Part shown: positions 33,315 to 40,533 of the stretch, piece after piece
Layout of the letters: each line of letters begins with the position of its first letter
Position numbering within the stretch: the first letter of the stretch is position 1
Source of the DNA: JAVBNU01 sp031551265
GTDB lineage: Bacteria; Cyanobacteriota; Vampirovibrionia; Gastranaerophilales; Gastranaerophilaceae
Length of the DNA: 44,551 nt
Direction of reading: 5' to 3'
NCBI GenBank assembly: GCA_031551265.1
Contig: JAVBNU010000082.1
Location: forward strand, 1-44,551
Program-made: the position numbers and the translations under genes
Notes under the pieces: generated by a model
The model's database searches: none
What the model was told of the DNA's origin: nothing
What the model saw: only the letters and a program-made list of their open reading frames with translations

Positions 33315-33704
33315 ATGAAATTTTTACACGTTATGTTCAGAACAGTTGATGCTGATAAAGCTTTGAAATTCTACGGCGAATTGTTTGATATGAATTTAGT
33401 GCGCACAATGAGATTAGAAGACAGCGAACTGTATTTTTTGGCAGATGAAGACGGCCAAACTCAAATTGAATTAACCTACAATTTCGATACTCCGACAGAA
33501 GGCTACAAACACGGCAATGCATTCGGACATTTGGCGTTTGAAGTAGACAGCATAAGCGAATTTTCGGATAAAATGAAAAACCTCGGCTACGGGGAAATTA
33601 CTGAGACATATGACATGCCGGCATATGATATAAAAATTGCGTTTATTCAGGATCCTGACAGTACTACAATTGAACTCATCGAGCCGGTTTATCATTTAGC
33701 ATAA
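33315..33704 (+). CDS. gloA: glyoxalase I-family protein (129 aa)
   Basis: The start at 33315 follows AAAGGAG. The protein has two VOC-fold halves: MKFLHVMFRTVDADKALKFYGELFDMNLVRTMR..., and GNAFGHLAFEVDSISEFSDKMKNLGYG...IAFIQDPDSTTIELIEP. Metal ligands expected in lactoylglutathione lyase are visible: H5 (FLHVMF), E55 of the IELTYN segment, H77 in GHLAFEV and E125 or nearby of TIELIEP. It probably detoxifies methylglyoxal, although other VOC activities are possible. It lies just behind tRNA-Cys and may be read through from it. The gene symbol is tentative. Confidence 0.85.
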   Translation: MKFLHVMFRTVDADKALKFYGELFDMNLVRTMRLEDSELYFLADEDGQTQIELTYNFDTPTEGYKHGNAFGHLAFEVDSISEFSDKMKNLGYGEITETYDMPAYDIKIAFIQDPDSTTIELIEPVYHLA

Positions 33705-33794
33705 TCTTAAATGGCTCTTTGAAACAAACTCAACGCGCGGCCTTCTGCCGTCCCGCAACATTATACTTTGCAACTTGTTAAACACGTTAATATG

Positions 33795-33820
33795 CGGGAT
33801 CCCATAGCTATGAGACCCCG
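33795..33820. other. imperfect hairpin in the 33705-33995 gap
   Basis: CGGG...CCCG outer arms enclose CATAGCTATG, with two mismatches between. The remaining 290-base gap holds TTGACA (33881-33886) without a matching -10, and no gene is supported in it. Confidence 0.3.
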
Positions 33821-33995
33821 TTTATACACGTTTAGTAACATCTATTCAGTGACTCAAGTCTGGGGCAGCAATCGTTTTTATTGACAAACAGCTCAGCATA
33901 ATCCTGTAACGTTTTGTTAATTTAAGACTTTTTAGTAGCAAATACAAAAATTCACGGACATTGTATTGGTAGTTACTAAATTTTAGGATTACCAT

Positions 33996-35558
33996 ATGCA
34001 ATTAAATGTCTCCCCTCTCAAAATTGATTATAACAACAAATCATATGAGCTAAAGGCCAAAAGTGTCGATATGCACACTCTGGCTTATGATACAGTGAGC
34101 TTTAAAGCTAAACAGCCGCTTGCAGACAACCCATACAAGCCCGCAACCGATTTTTATGGGCGCTCGGTAAATAGGTTGTATAAATTGGCAGGCATAGACT
34201 CTGTTGCGTTTTTGAGTGAGCCATACGACTGCAAAGAATCGATGAAAAAAATTAAAGCTCTAAAAGGCTCTCCCGTCGAAAAGGCTGACGGTATAAAATC
34301 AATTTTCTTAGAGGAAATGGGTTTCAATCCTAAGTCAGTTCCACTTGAAGTGAAAAAATTTGAAGACAGCAGAAATTATTATGACCTGTGTTTTGATTTG
34401 CCATCAGGCAGGGTAATAATAAATGAAAACTCACTCCCAACGCTAGGTAAAAACCCACAATTAATGGCACCTCTAATCAGACATGAATTAGACCATTTTG
34501 AAAAGTTGGCACAATTATGCAAAAGTATTGGCATCGATGAATTTGAAGCATTAATCACAGATTATATAACAAAAGCAAAAACTGATATGATTGGCGAACC
34601 TTTAAAATTCAATCGGGAGTTTTGGGAAAAAACATCAAAAGATGCCGATATAACAAACTTTGACCCGAAAAAATATATTAAAGGTGTAAAAATGTACGGG
34701 AATTCTGCTGATATCTCAGAAATACCTCCATATCATAACTATATGATTCTATCTATGTACAAAAAAAACCCTATGGAAGTAGATGCATACGGTGTTCAAT
34801 ACTCTGTAGAACGCGACACTCAGGGCGTCTCAATAACAACAGATTATATTCCTAAATACTTTGATGAAATAGACAAAAAACTGGACGCGTTGGTAGAAAA
34901 AAACCCCGAATTAGAAGGTGATAAAGGGATTCTATTCGGATTTTATTACAACACAGCCCTAATAACTTCCGGCAAAAAAACCGCAAAATTATTCACAAAA
35001 ATTACCAACACTCCAACACCCAAAGCAAAAGATGTTCAAAACTTTCAAAAAAGAGTAACCAAAAAATTGCAATTGATAAACAGCAACGAAAACACGCTAA
35101 AAAAAGGTATCGTTGAAAGAAATGTGCTGAAAGAAATGTCTGATTTAGTACATGAAAATCCAACAAAAAATGAAATTTTTGGAATGTATAACAATGTATA
35201 CGCTGATTTTACAGCATCAATGAAGATAGCAGCAGATGAACAACTGCCCGAGTTAAAAAAGAATTTAATAAGAACCTGTGATAGTTTTGTCAAATTCATC
35301 GAAAAAAATCCAAGGTCTGAAGAACCGGCCAATGCTGTACTAATTTTAAGAACGAAAATCCATTGCTACGCTGATATTTCCGTAAATAATACAGATGAAG
35401 AAATTCTCGCTCAAATAAGACCCGAGGATTTAGAAAAATTCTTATCTCAGGAATATCTAGTCAAACATTGCGAAGAAAGCGGGGAAGACCCTAGGCAAAT
35501 AGTTTGTGCCTTTTTAAAAACGAATCCTATCGCACGGGAAACACAGGCCGCCGGCTAA
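33996..35558 (+). CDS. SF-motif zincin-like protein (520 aa)
   Basis: The N-terminal 40 residues are variable, with TVSFKAKQP at about 33-41. The central domain carries an HEXXH metal site, H163-ELD-H167 in LIRHELDHFEKL, and an acidic residue E261 in NPMEVDAYGVQY, the layout of gluzincin-type metallopeptidases (third ligand E about 94 residues on). The C-terminal half is helical and charged. No signal peptide or membrane span is seen. AGGA lies seven bases before the ATG. It is monocistronic, and its end overlaps by four bases the converging SF-motif gene at 35555. It may be a peptidase acting on host or self proteins; the substrate is unknown. Confidence 0.68.
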   Translation: MQLNVSPLKIDYNNKSYELKAKSVDMHTLAYDTVSFKAKQPLADNPYKPATDFYGRSVNRLYKLAGIDSVAFLSEPYDCKESMKKIKALKGSPVEKADGIKSIFLEEMGFNPKSVPLEVKKFEDSRNYYDLCFDLPSGRVIINENSLPTLGKNPQLMAPLIRHELDHFEKLAQLCKSIGIDEFEALITDYITKAKTDMIGEPLKFNREFWEKTSKDADITNFDPKKYIKGVKMYGNSADISEIPPYHNYMILSMYKKNPMEVDAYGVQYSVERDTQGVSITTDYIPKYFDEIDKKLDALVEKNPELEGDKGILFGFYYNTALITSGKKTAKLFTKITNTPTPKAKDVQNFQKRVTKKLQLINSNENTLKKGIVERNVLKEMSDLVHENPTKNEIFGMYNNVYADFTASMKIAADEQLPELKKNLIRTCDSFVKFIEKNPRSEEPANAVLILRTKIHCYADISVNNTDEEILAQIRPEDLEKFLSQEYLVKHCEESGEDPRQIVCAFLKTNPIARETQAAG

Positions 35559-36565
35559 AAAAACCACCCTTTTTTTGTTTTTGGCTTTGGTGTATTTTGC
35601 ACAGCTTGTGATTTAATTTGCGCTTGGTATTTTGCGGGGATATCAGACCACTCACTTTCTATAGCTTGCTGCAATTCTCCATATGCTTCTCCATTCGTGG
35701 ATTCATAGGCAGTTTTTAAAATTTTTATTGCTATAGGCACGGCACGCTCATCAGGCTCAGGATCTCTAAGCACATTTATACTTTGGTAACCAATATCAAA
35801 TATCGTTCTGCGAGGGTGAATATTCTCAAATCCACGTGGCAAAAAGCGCCTCATAACCCACGCATATGAATTATCAGCATCGGTTTGGATTTCTTCCAGC
35901 GTCTGTTTATGCGCCACAATCAACACATCAACAAGCCGCTCATTGGTGACATCCTCAGGAAGCTTGTAATCTACATATTCTTTTATCAATTCAGGTCTAT
36001 CCAATTTTTTTATATGCTTAGCTTTAATCGCCATTGCTACAGGAAAATCCTCGTTTTTAAATTTTTCGGAAGCCGCATTTTTCTCGTCATTACTCATTTT
36101 CGGATTGAGTTTGCCTTCCCATTCTCTAATAATATCTTTGCCAAGCAATTTTAAATACTCGTCCTCAAGCGCATGCCTGCCAATAGGTGTCGCTGTCGCC
36201 ATAAAAGCGCGTTCTTTTTCTTTTTCACGCTGCTCCATGAGATTATTCAAAAGTTTCAATGTCATTGCTTGAGTCAGATTCACGCCTTTTAAGGCTTTGA
36301 GTTTTTCAAGCGCCAGTTCGACTTTTTCATACGCATCAAGAGTCTTGCTATAGTCTCTGTCGTCCAACATTGCCGAATTTATTTTTTCTTTTTGACCCGC
36401 AAAAAAATACCCCAAAATACGCTGCATTTGGTTATCTGCCAAATCAATTTTTACCGCACTTACAAATCTATCAGGATACAAAGGCGGCAATGCCTGAAAA
36501 GAAATGTTATTACTTCTCTGCTGCGGTAAATATGAGTTTATACTATAACTTACGGGTTTTATCAT
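35555..36565 (-). CDS. SF-motif helical protein (336 aa)
   Basis: Begins MIKPVSYSINSYLPQQRSNN, then ISFQALPP, with the SF motif at residues 21-25. The rest is largely helical and charged: a coiled-coil-like part at about 60-120 (KTLDAYEKVELALEKLKALKG...LLNNLMEQREKEKERAF) and later RRFLPRGFENIHPRRTIFD. The tail is basic (TPKPKTKKGWFF). No known domain is recognised and there is no signal peptide. It converges on the zincin-like gene and overlaps its stop by four bases. Sharing of the N-terminal motif suggests the same location or delivery route as the zincin. Confidence 0.6.
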   Translation of the reverse strand: MIKPVSYSINSYLPQQRSNNISFQALPPLYPDRFVSAVKIDLADNQMQRILGYFFAGQKEKINSAMLDDRDYSKTLDAYEKVELALEKLKALKGVNLTQAMTLKLLNNLMEQREKEKERAFMATATPIGRHALEDEYLKLLGKDIIREWEGKLNPKMSNDEKNAASEKFKNEDFPVAMAIKAKHIKKLDRPELIKEYVDYKLPEDVTNERLVDVLIVAHKQTLEEIQTDADNSYAWVMRRFLPRGFENIHPRRTIFDIGYQSINVLRDPEPDERAVPIAIKILKTAYESTNGEAYGELQQAIESEWSDIPAKYQAQIKSQAVQNTPKPKTKKGWFF

Positions 36566-36672
36566 TTTTTCATACTTCTTGGCTGTTACTTATATTAAAC
36601 CCCAACATAAAAAAATTTGCTATTCCGCTCAGGTTTTTGATATAAATAGAACAATAGGAGCGAAATATTCGA

Positions 36673-37407
36673 ATGATTAAAAAATTTGTAAGAAACTTAT
36701 TAATACCCAAAATATACAAATTCTACTTATCAACAAAACTCAATCCGAAAGAATTTAACATAAAAAAAGAAGACAAATGCCTTCTGCTCGCGCCCCATTC
36801 CGATGATGAAAGCATTGGCGCAGGCGGCTTGCTGGCTCTTTACGGCGAACAATTCAACGTCATCTGTCTCACAAACGGCTATCGCGGTGTAAAGGCTCTA
36901 CCAAAAGAAGAAGCAATTGTGGTCAGAAAACAAGAACTCACAAATGCCATGGAACACGCAAATGTCAAGACTTTTGACACATTAAACATTGACGACAAAG
37001 AGTTGGTTTGTGACTATGAAACCTTTTCAGAAATAGATGTGGAAAACTATGACTACATTTTTATCCCCAACATAATTGACCAGCATGTTGACCACAAAGC
37101 AGTCTCCATAAACCTCGCAAGGCTCTTAAAAGAAAAGAAATACAAAAGCGACCTCAAAATAGTGTTTTATGAAGTCTGGGCTGCACTGCCACTGCCAAAC
37201 GCCTACGTTGATATCTCGTCAGTCATAGATGTGAAAAGAAATTTAATCAACCAACACAAGTCACAAGTCGCTGCACTCGACTACGCAAAACGCATATCGG
37301 GCTTGAATTCGTATCGTGGCATGACAGCAGGTAACGCAGAATACGCAGAAGCTTTTTTAATGGTTGATGTGCCGACATTCTACAAAATCACCAAATCATG
37401 CGTTTAA
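36673..37407 (+). CDS. PIG-L/LmbE-family deacetylase (244 aa)
   Basis: A zinc-dependent N-acetylglucosamine-type deacetylase fold. The first metal and catalytic motif is LAPHSDDESIGAGG (H42, D44, D45), and the second is IDQHVDHKAVS (H138, H141). Family members deacetylate GlcNAc-linked substrates such as GlcNAc-PI, mycothiol or bacillithiol precursors and antibiotics; the substrate here is unknown. The first 25 residues are basic, MIKKFVRNLLIPKIYKFYL, possibly membrane-associated. Promoter TTGCTA-18-TATAAA lies at 36617-36646 and a TAGGAG site is ahead of the ATG. Confidence 0.88.
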   Translation: MIKKFVRNLLIPKIYKFYLSTKLNPKEFNIKKEDKCLLLAPHSDDESIGAGGLLALYGEQFNVICLTNGYRGVKALPKEEAIVVRKQELTNAMEHANVKTFDTLNIDDKELVCDYETFSEIDVENYDYIFIPNIIDQHVDHKAVSINLARLLKEKKYKSDLKIVFYEVWAALPLPNAYVDISSVIDVKRNLINQHKSQVAALDYAKRISGLNSYRGMTAGNAEYAEAFLMVDVPTFYKITKSCV

Positions 37408-37408
37408 G

Positions 37409-37597
37409 CTAAATATCGTAAATTTTTATCATTTTTTTCTGGAGTCTTTTTAAATACCCGAGTGAAACTGATAAAAGTACCATTGAGTCAGGGCGTTTGT
37501 CACATGCATGAGCGAATTTATTAAGTGTGATTAATTTTTCAGTAACATTACTGACATGCTCTGCGAGTTTTTTCATTTTTCTGCTATATTTCATCAT
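37409..37597 (-). CDS. small basic protein (62 aa)
   Basis: A 62-residue lysine-rich helical protein (MMKYSRKMKKLAEHVSNVTEKL...). AGAGGA lies four bases before the first ATG, which supports translation. It converges tail-to-tail on the PIG-L gene with one base between stops. No family is recognised and coding status is uncertain because of the short length. Confidence 0.42.
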   Translation of the reverse strand: MMKYSRKMKKLAEHVSNVTEKLITLNKFAHACDKRPDSMVLLSVSLGYLKRLQKKMIKIYDI

Positions 37598-37677
37598 TTT
37601 CCTCTAATATACTTGTGTTTTTCTGCCTCCGACTAGGGGAAATATTTGTAGGGTGCAGTCCATACATCTACTCTTTT

Positions 37678-37777
37678 GTCATTGCGAGAAGGTACAAAGT
37701 ACCGACGAAGCAATCCAGTTCTATTTTTCTGGATTGCCACGCTCCCCCTGAATAAATTCAGGGTCGCTCGCAATGAC
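37678..37777. repeat. 100-bp palindromic repeat element
   Basis: Terminal inverted repeats GTCATTGCGAG (37678-37688) and CTCGCAATGAC (37767-37777) are perfect over 11 bp. Inside are three further hairpins: GGTACAAAGTACC (37691-37703), CAATCCAG...CTGGATTG (37711-37718 with 37730-37737) and CCCTGAATAAATTCAGGG (37746-37763). This type of intergenic palindrome with CATTGCGAG...CTCGCAATG ends is dispersed in many bacterial genomes. It has no coding capacity and would be moved by a transposase elsewhere, if at all. Confidence 0.82.
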
Positions 37778-37794
37778 ATCTTATTCTTAAACTA

Positions 37795-37821
37795 TTATAC
37801 TAGTTGTTTTAACTAGTATAA
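37795..37821. promoter_or_regulatory. operator palindrome upstream of a XRE gene
   Basis: TTATACTAGTT (37795-37805) and AACTAGTATAA (37811-37821) are perfect 11-bp inverted arms with a 5-base spacer. The element sits just upstream of the -35 region of the XRE gene at 37865. A dimeric HTH regulator binding here would control that gene, most simply the XRE protein itself. Confidence 0.7.
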
Positions 37822-37831
37822 CCCATTGAGT

Positions 37832-37857
37832 TTACTGTGTCAATACCCTATTATAAT
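37832..37857 (+). promoter_or_regulatory. promoter of the XRE gene, probably leaderless
   Basis: A consensus TATAAT (37852-37857) lies seven bases before the ATG at 37865, so transcription should start at the ATG. The -35 is poor (TTTACT at 37831-37836, spacing 15, or TTGAGT at 37826-37831, spacing 20). No ribosome site is present. Confidence 0.5.
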
Positions 37858-37864
37858 AGTTATT

Positions 37865-38101
37865 ATGAATAGTAAAAAAGGTGGATTAACCAAAAAATTT
37901 GGTTTAAAGGTAAAGATAGAGAGGACAAAAAGAAACCTCTCTCAAGAAAAACTCGCTCACTTAGCTAATTTGAATGTAAACTCCATCGGTGCAATTGAGC
38001 GAGGCGAAAGCTCTGCAACGATTGAAACTATCGCAGCAATCGCCGATGCCTTGGGTATGGAATTGACTGAATTAGTCGACATAAAAAAAGTTGAGCTTTG
38101 A
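37865..38101 (+). CDS. XRE-family transcriptional regulator (78 aa)
   Basis: Single-domain Xre protein. The start at 37865 (MNSKKGGLTKKFG) is chosen because the longer frame covers the promoter. HTH at residues about 12-68: LKVKIERTKRNLSQEKLAHLANLNVNSIGAIERGE, then IETIAAIADALGM. Such 70-80-residue regulators usually repress themselves and neighbouring genes. The palindrome at 37795-37821 is the likely operator. The Kup gene begins 87 bases downstream and could be co-regulated. Confidence 0.85.
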   Translation: MNSKKGGLTKKFGLKVKIERTKRNLSQEKLAHLANLNVNSIGAIERGESSATIETIAAIADALGMELTELVDIKKVEL

Positions 38102-38187
38102 TAGTAGCTTCAAATGTAGAAATAAGTTATTGATTATTTTTTGTGCTGGTGGTTATATATGTTTGTCATCGCAAAAAGATTTTGATT

Positions 38188-40002
38188 ATGAAGAAAATTC
38201 CGGAAAACATTAATAGCGCAATAAAAGCCATGGGGTTGGTTTTTGGAGATATAGGAACAAGCCCTATTTATACTTTGAGTGTAATTTTCCTTACAATGCA
38301 GGCAACAAAAGAAAATGTCATTAGCGTTCTATCGTTGATACTTTGGACGCTGATTCTAATTGTGTTCGTCCAATATGTTTTTTTTGCAATGAGCTTTAGC
38401 CATCGTGGTGAGGGCGGTGCAATAGTGTTGAATGAAGTACTAAAAAAACTCCTGAAATCATCGCGCGCAACGGTTTTCTTTTCATACCTTACATATATCG
38501 GCATCTCGCTTTTAATCGGCGACAGTATCATAACACCTGCAATAAGTATCCTCTCGGCAGTTGAGGGCTTGGAGTTCATTCCTCAGCTTGCTCACACACC
38601 ACAGGCAATAATCGTCCTTATAACTGTCATAATAACTATTTTACTATTCTTGTTCCAGCGAAAAGGTGTAGAAAAAGTTACTCAGGTGTTCGGCCCGATA
38701 ATGTTAATTTGGTTTCTGGCACTCGCGTTTTCAGGCGTTTTCTCACTATTTCATACCCCTGACGTGATTCAGGCGTTCAACCCTTTGTGCGCGTTAAAAT
38801 TTTTGGCAACTAACTCTCTGGTTGGATTTTTCGTACTATCAGAGGTAATACTTTGTGTTACCGGCGCAGAAGCGCTTTACGCAGACATGGGCCACTTAGG
38901 GCGCAAACCAATCATCCACGCCTGGTATTTTGTATTTATTGCGCTTGTATGCAACTACCTCGGGCAAGGCGCCTTTTTAATCAATCATCCGAACGCCAAA
39001 GTTATAATCTTCGAAATGGTGTCCTCAGAGTCTCCAATATTGTACATTCCGTTTTTGTTCGTCAGCATTTTGGCAACAATTATCGCTTCACAGGCGATGA
39101 TTAGCGGTTTGTTTTCAGTAATTTATCAAAGTATCAACGTGAAAATACTGCCGCTTCTGAAAATAAATTTTACCTCGCCTGACCTCAAATCCCAAATCTA
39201 CATAGATTCAGTAAACTGGATGTTAATGGTCTGTGTCATTTTCACAATTCTGCTATTCAAAAAATCATCTGCTCTGGCCGGAGCATACGGCTTCGCGGTA
39301 TCAGGCGCTATTTTAATCACAGGTTTGATGCTAAGTACAATTTTCCTGTTAAAACGCAAATTCTTCCATTTTATAGCAATGCTGGGGCTGTTGGTGTTTG
39401 ATTTGAGCTTATTCCTTGCATGTTTCTCCAAGCTTGAACACGGTGCACTCTGGGCAGTGGCATTCGCAATTTTTCCTCTGGCAGTTATTATCCTTTATAT
39501 CAACGGTTCCCGCGTACTTTACAAAAGAATGTACCCTATGATGTATGAGCATTTTCTTGAGAAATATCTGTTTTTAATTTCGAAAGTTAACAAAATCAGT
39601 GGCACAGCGCTGTTTTTCACAATGGGTGTCCACAAAATTCCACCATACATAGTCAACACAATGTTCGTAAACAATATCGTCTACACTGACAATGTTTTTG
39701 TATCAATAAACAAGACAAATGAGCCTCACGACGTAAGCTGGGAGATTGCTGAAATAGCAGAAGGTCTGCGGCACTTAAAAATCAATGCAGGATATATGGA
39801 AATTCTCAACTTGCAAAGTATTTTCAAAAAAGTAAGAATAAACGAGAAAGCAATTTTTTATGGAATTGAGGACATCGAAAGCCGCAACCCGCTGTGGATT
39901 TTGTTCGCTAAAATAAAAAAGCTTGCACCTTCATTCATGCAGTTCTACAAACTCCCTGCACACAAAGTCCATGGCGTGACAACTTTAGTTGAAATGAAAT
40001 AA
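38188..40002 (+). CDS. kup: Kup-type potassium transporter (604 aa)
   Basis: An inner-membrane K+ uptake protein with about 12 membrane segments. The diagnostic N-terminal sequence is MGLVFGDIGTSPIYTLSVIF, followed by HRGEGGAIVL, GDSIITPAISILSAVEGLE and ALYADMGHLGRKPIIHAW. The C-terminal 120 residues form the hydrophilic cytosolic tail (TALFFTMGVHKIPPYIVNTMF...). The start at 38188 is set by homology; a weak promoter (TTGATT-18-TATATA) is at about 38130-38159. It is slightly shorter than E. coli Kup (622). It may be regulated with the upstream XRE gene. Confidence 0.95.
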   Translation: MKKIPENINSAIKAMGLVFGDIGTSPIYTLSVIFLTMQATKENVISVLSLILWTLILIVFVQYVFFAMSFSHRGEGGAIVLNEVLKKLLKSSRATVFFSYLTYIGISLLIGDSIITPAISILSAVEGLEFIPQLAHTPQAIIVLITVIITILLFLFQRKGVEKVTQVFGPIMLIWFLALAFSGVFSLFHTPDVIQAFNPLCALKFLATNSLVGFFVLSEVILCVTGAEALYADMGHLGRKPIIHAWYFVFIALVCNYLGQGAFLINHPNAKVIIFEMVSSESPILYIPFLFVSILATIIASQAMISGLFSVIYQSINVKILPLLKINFTSPDLKSQIYIDSVNWMLMVCVIFTILLFKKSSALAGAYGFAVSGAILITGLMLSTIFLLKRKFFHFIAMLGLLVFDLSLFLACFSKLEHGALWAVAFAIFPLAVIILYINGSRVLYKRMYPMMYEHFLEKYLFLISKVNKISGTALFFTMGVHKIPPYIVNTMFVNNIVYTDNVFVSINKTNEPHDVSWEIAEIAEGLRHLKINAGYMEILNLQSIFKKVRINEKAIFYGIEDIESRNPLWILFAKIKKLAPSFMQFYKLPAHKVHGVTTLVEMK

Positions 40003-40046
40003 ATTAATACTTTGAAAAAAATTTTTTTTTGGTAATATTAAATAAC

Positions 40047-40059
40047 ATGCCGAAGTGGC
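40047..40059 (+). repeat. 13-bp partial copy of the tRNA-Leu 5' end
   Basis: ATGCCGAAGTGGC is identical to 40110-40122, which covers the first bases of tRNA-Leu. The sequence after it does not continue as a tRNA. It is a relic or a small duplication 63 bases upstream of the gene. Confidence 0.6.
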
Positions 40060-40111
40060 AAGGACTCCGTTGAGCCGATTGAAAAAAGAATTTATGAAAA
40101 CTGAATAATAT

Positions 40112-40197
40112 GCCGAAGTGGCGAAATTGGTAGACGCAGTGGACTCAAAATCCACCGTGGCTCACCCCACGTGCCGGTTCGAGTCCGGCCTTCGGCA
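40112..40197 (+). tRNA. tRNA-Leu(CAA)
   Basis: A class II tRNA. Acceptor GCCGAAG (40112-40118) pairs with CTTCGGC (40190-40196), discriminator A. The anticodon loop CTCAAAA gives anticodon CAA (reads UUG). A long variable arm CGTGGCTCACCCCACG-like and T-arm GCCGG-TTCGAGT-CCGGC follow. CCA is not encoded. A perfect terminator follows at 40202. Confidence 0.95.
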
Positions 40198-40201
40198 AAT
40201 T

Positions 40202-40229
40202 AAAAAACCTCCAGAATTGGAGGTTTTTT
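40202..40229 (+). terminator. rho-independent terminator of tRNA-Leu
   Basis: AAAAAACCTCCA and TGGAGGTTTTTT are perfect 12-bp arms around a GAAT loop, ending in a T run. It lies five bases after the tRNA and works in either direction. Confidence 0.9.
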
Positions 40230-40316
40230 AATTTGTTTGTAAATAGCCGGTTCCGGCCTTTCCTTAGCCCTGTGCGAACGTAAGTGAGCATTAGGGATAA
40301 TGACTTGGCGAGTCGT

Positions 40317-40336
40317 GAAATTTGCTTGCAAATTTC
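40317..40336. repeat. 20-bp perfect palindrome
   Basis: GAAATTTGCTTGCAAATTTC: 9-bp arms around TT (counted with the central bases the whole is symmetric except for the TT/AA centre). It lies in the non-coding gap between tRNA-Leu and the autotransporter. It could be a protein-binding site or an RNA hairpin. Confidence 0.55.
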
Positions 40337-40356
40337 CGATGAGAGAAGCGGCAAAT

Positions 40357-40383
40357 AAAAGACTCTCATTTTGTGAGTCTTTT
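40357..40383. terminator. terminator hairpin
   Basis: AAAAGACTC (40357-40365) pairs with GAGTCTTTT (40375-40383), followed by more T. It is suitable for either direction; no gene ends directly at it. Confidence 0.7.
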
Positions 40384-40425
40384 TTTATTTCCTTTCGGAC
40401 TCAAACCTCCGATTCTCCCCTCTCA

Positions 40426-40448
40426 CAAAACGATACGTAATCGTTTTG
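40426..40448. repeat. inverted repeat CAAAACGAT/ATCGTTTTG
   Basis: Perfect 9-bp arms (40426-40434 and 40440-40448) around a 5-base ACGTA loop, part of the same hairpin-rich gap. Confidence 0.55.
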
Positions 40449-40473
40449 CTTGGTACAGTGGCCTTTGGCATAT

Positions 40474-40500
40474 AAAAGAGCCCTTTGCAGGGCTCTTTTT
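40474..40500 (-). terminator. terminator of the autotransporter gene
   Basis: AAAAGAGCCCT and AGGGCTCTTTT form 11-bp arms around TTGC. It lies 34 bases after the minus-strand stop at 40534, with A/T tracts on both sides. Confidence 0.88.
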
Positions 40501-40533
40501 GTGTTCAACATATGTTATATTACTTATACTGGA

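Noticed and set aside
40145..40369. Minus-strand frame ending KAGLEPARGVSHGGF
   Set aside because: It is the antisense translation of tRNA-Leu and its terminator; there is no independent sign of coding.
40202..40500. CRISPR array
   Set aside because: The stems differ in sequence and spacing; there are no repeated units of 24-37 bases.
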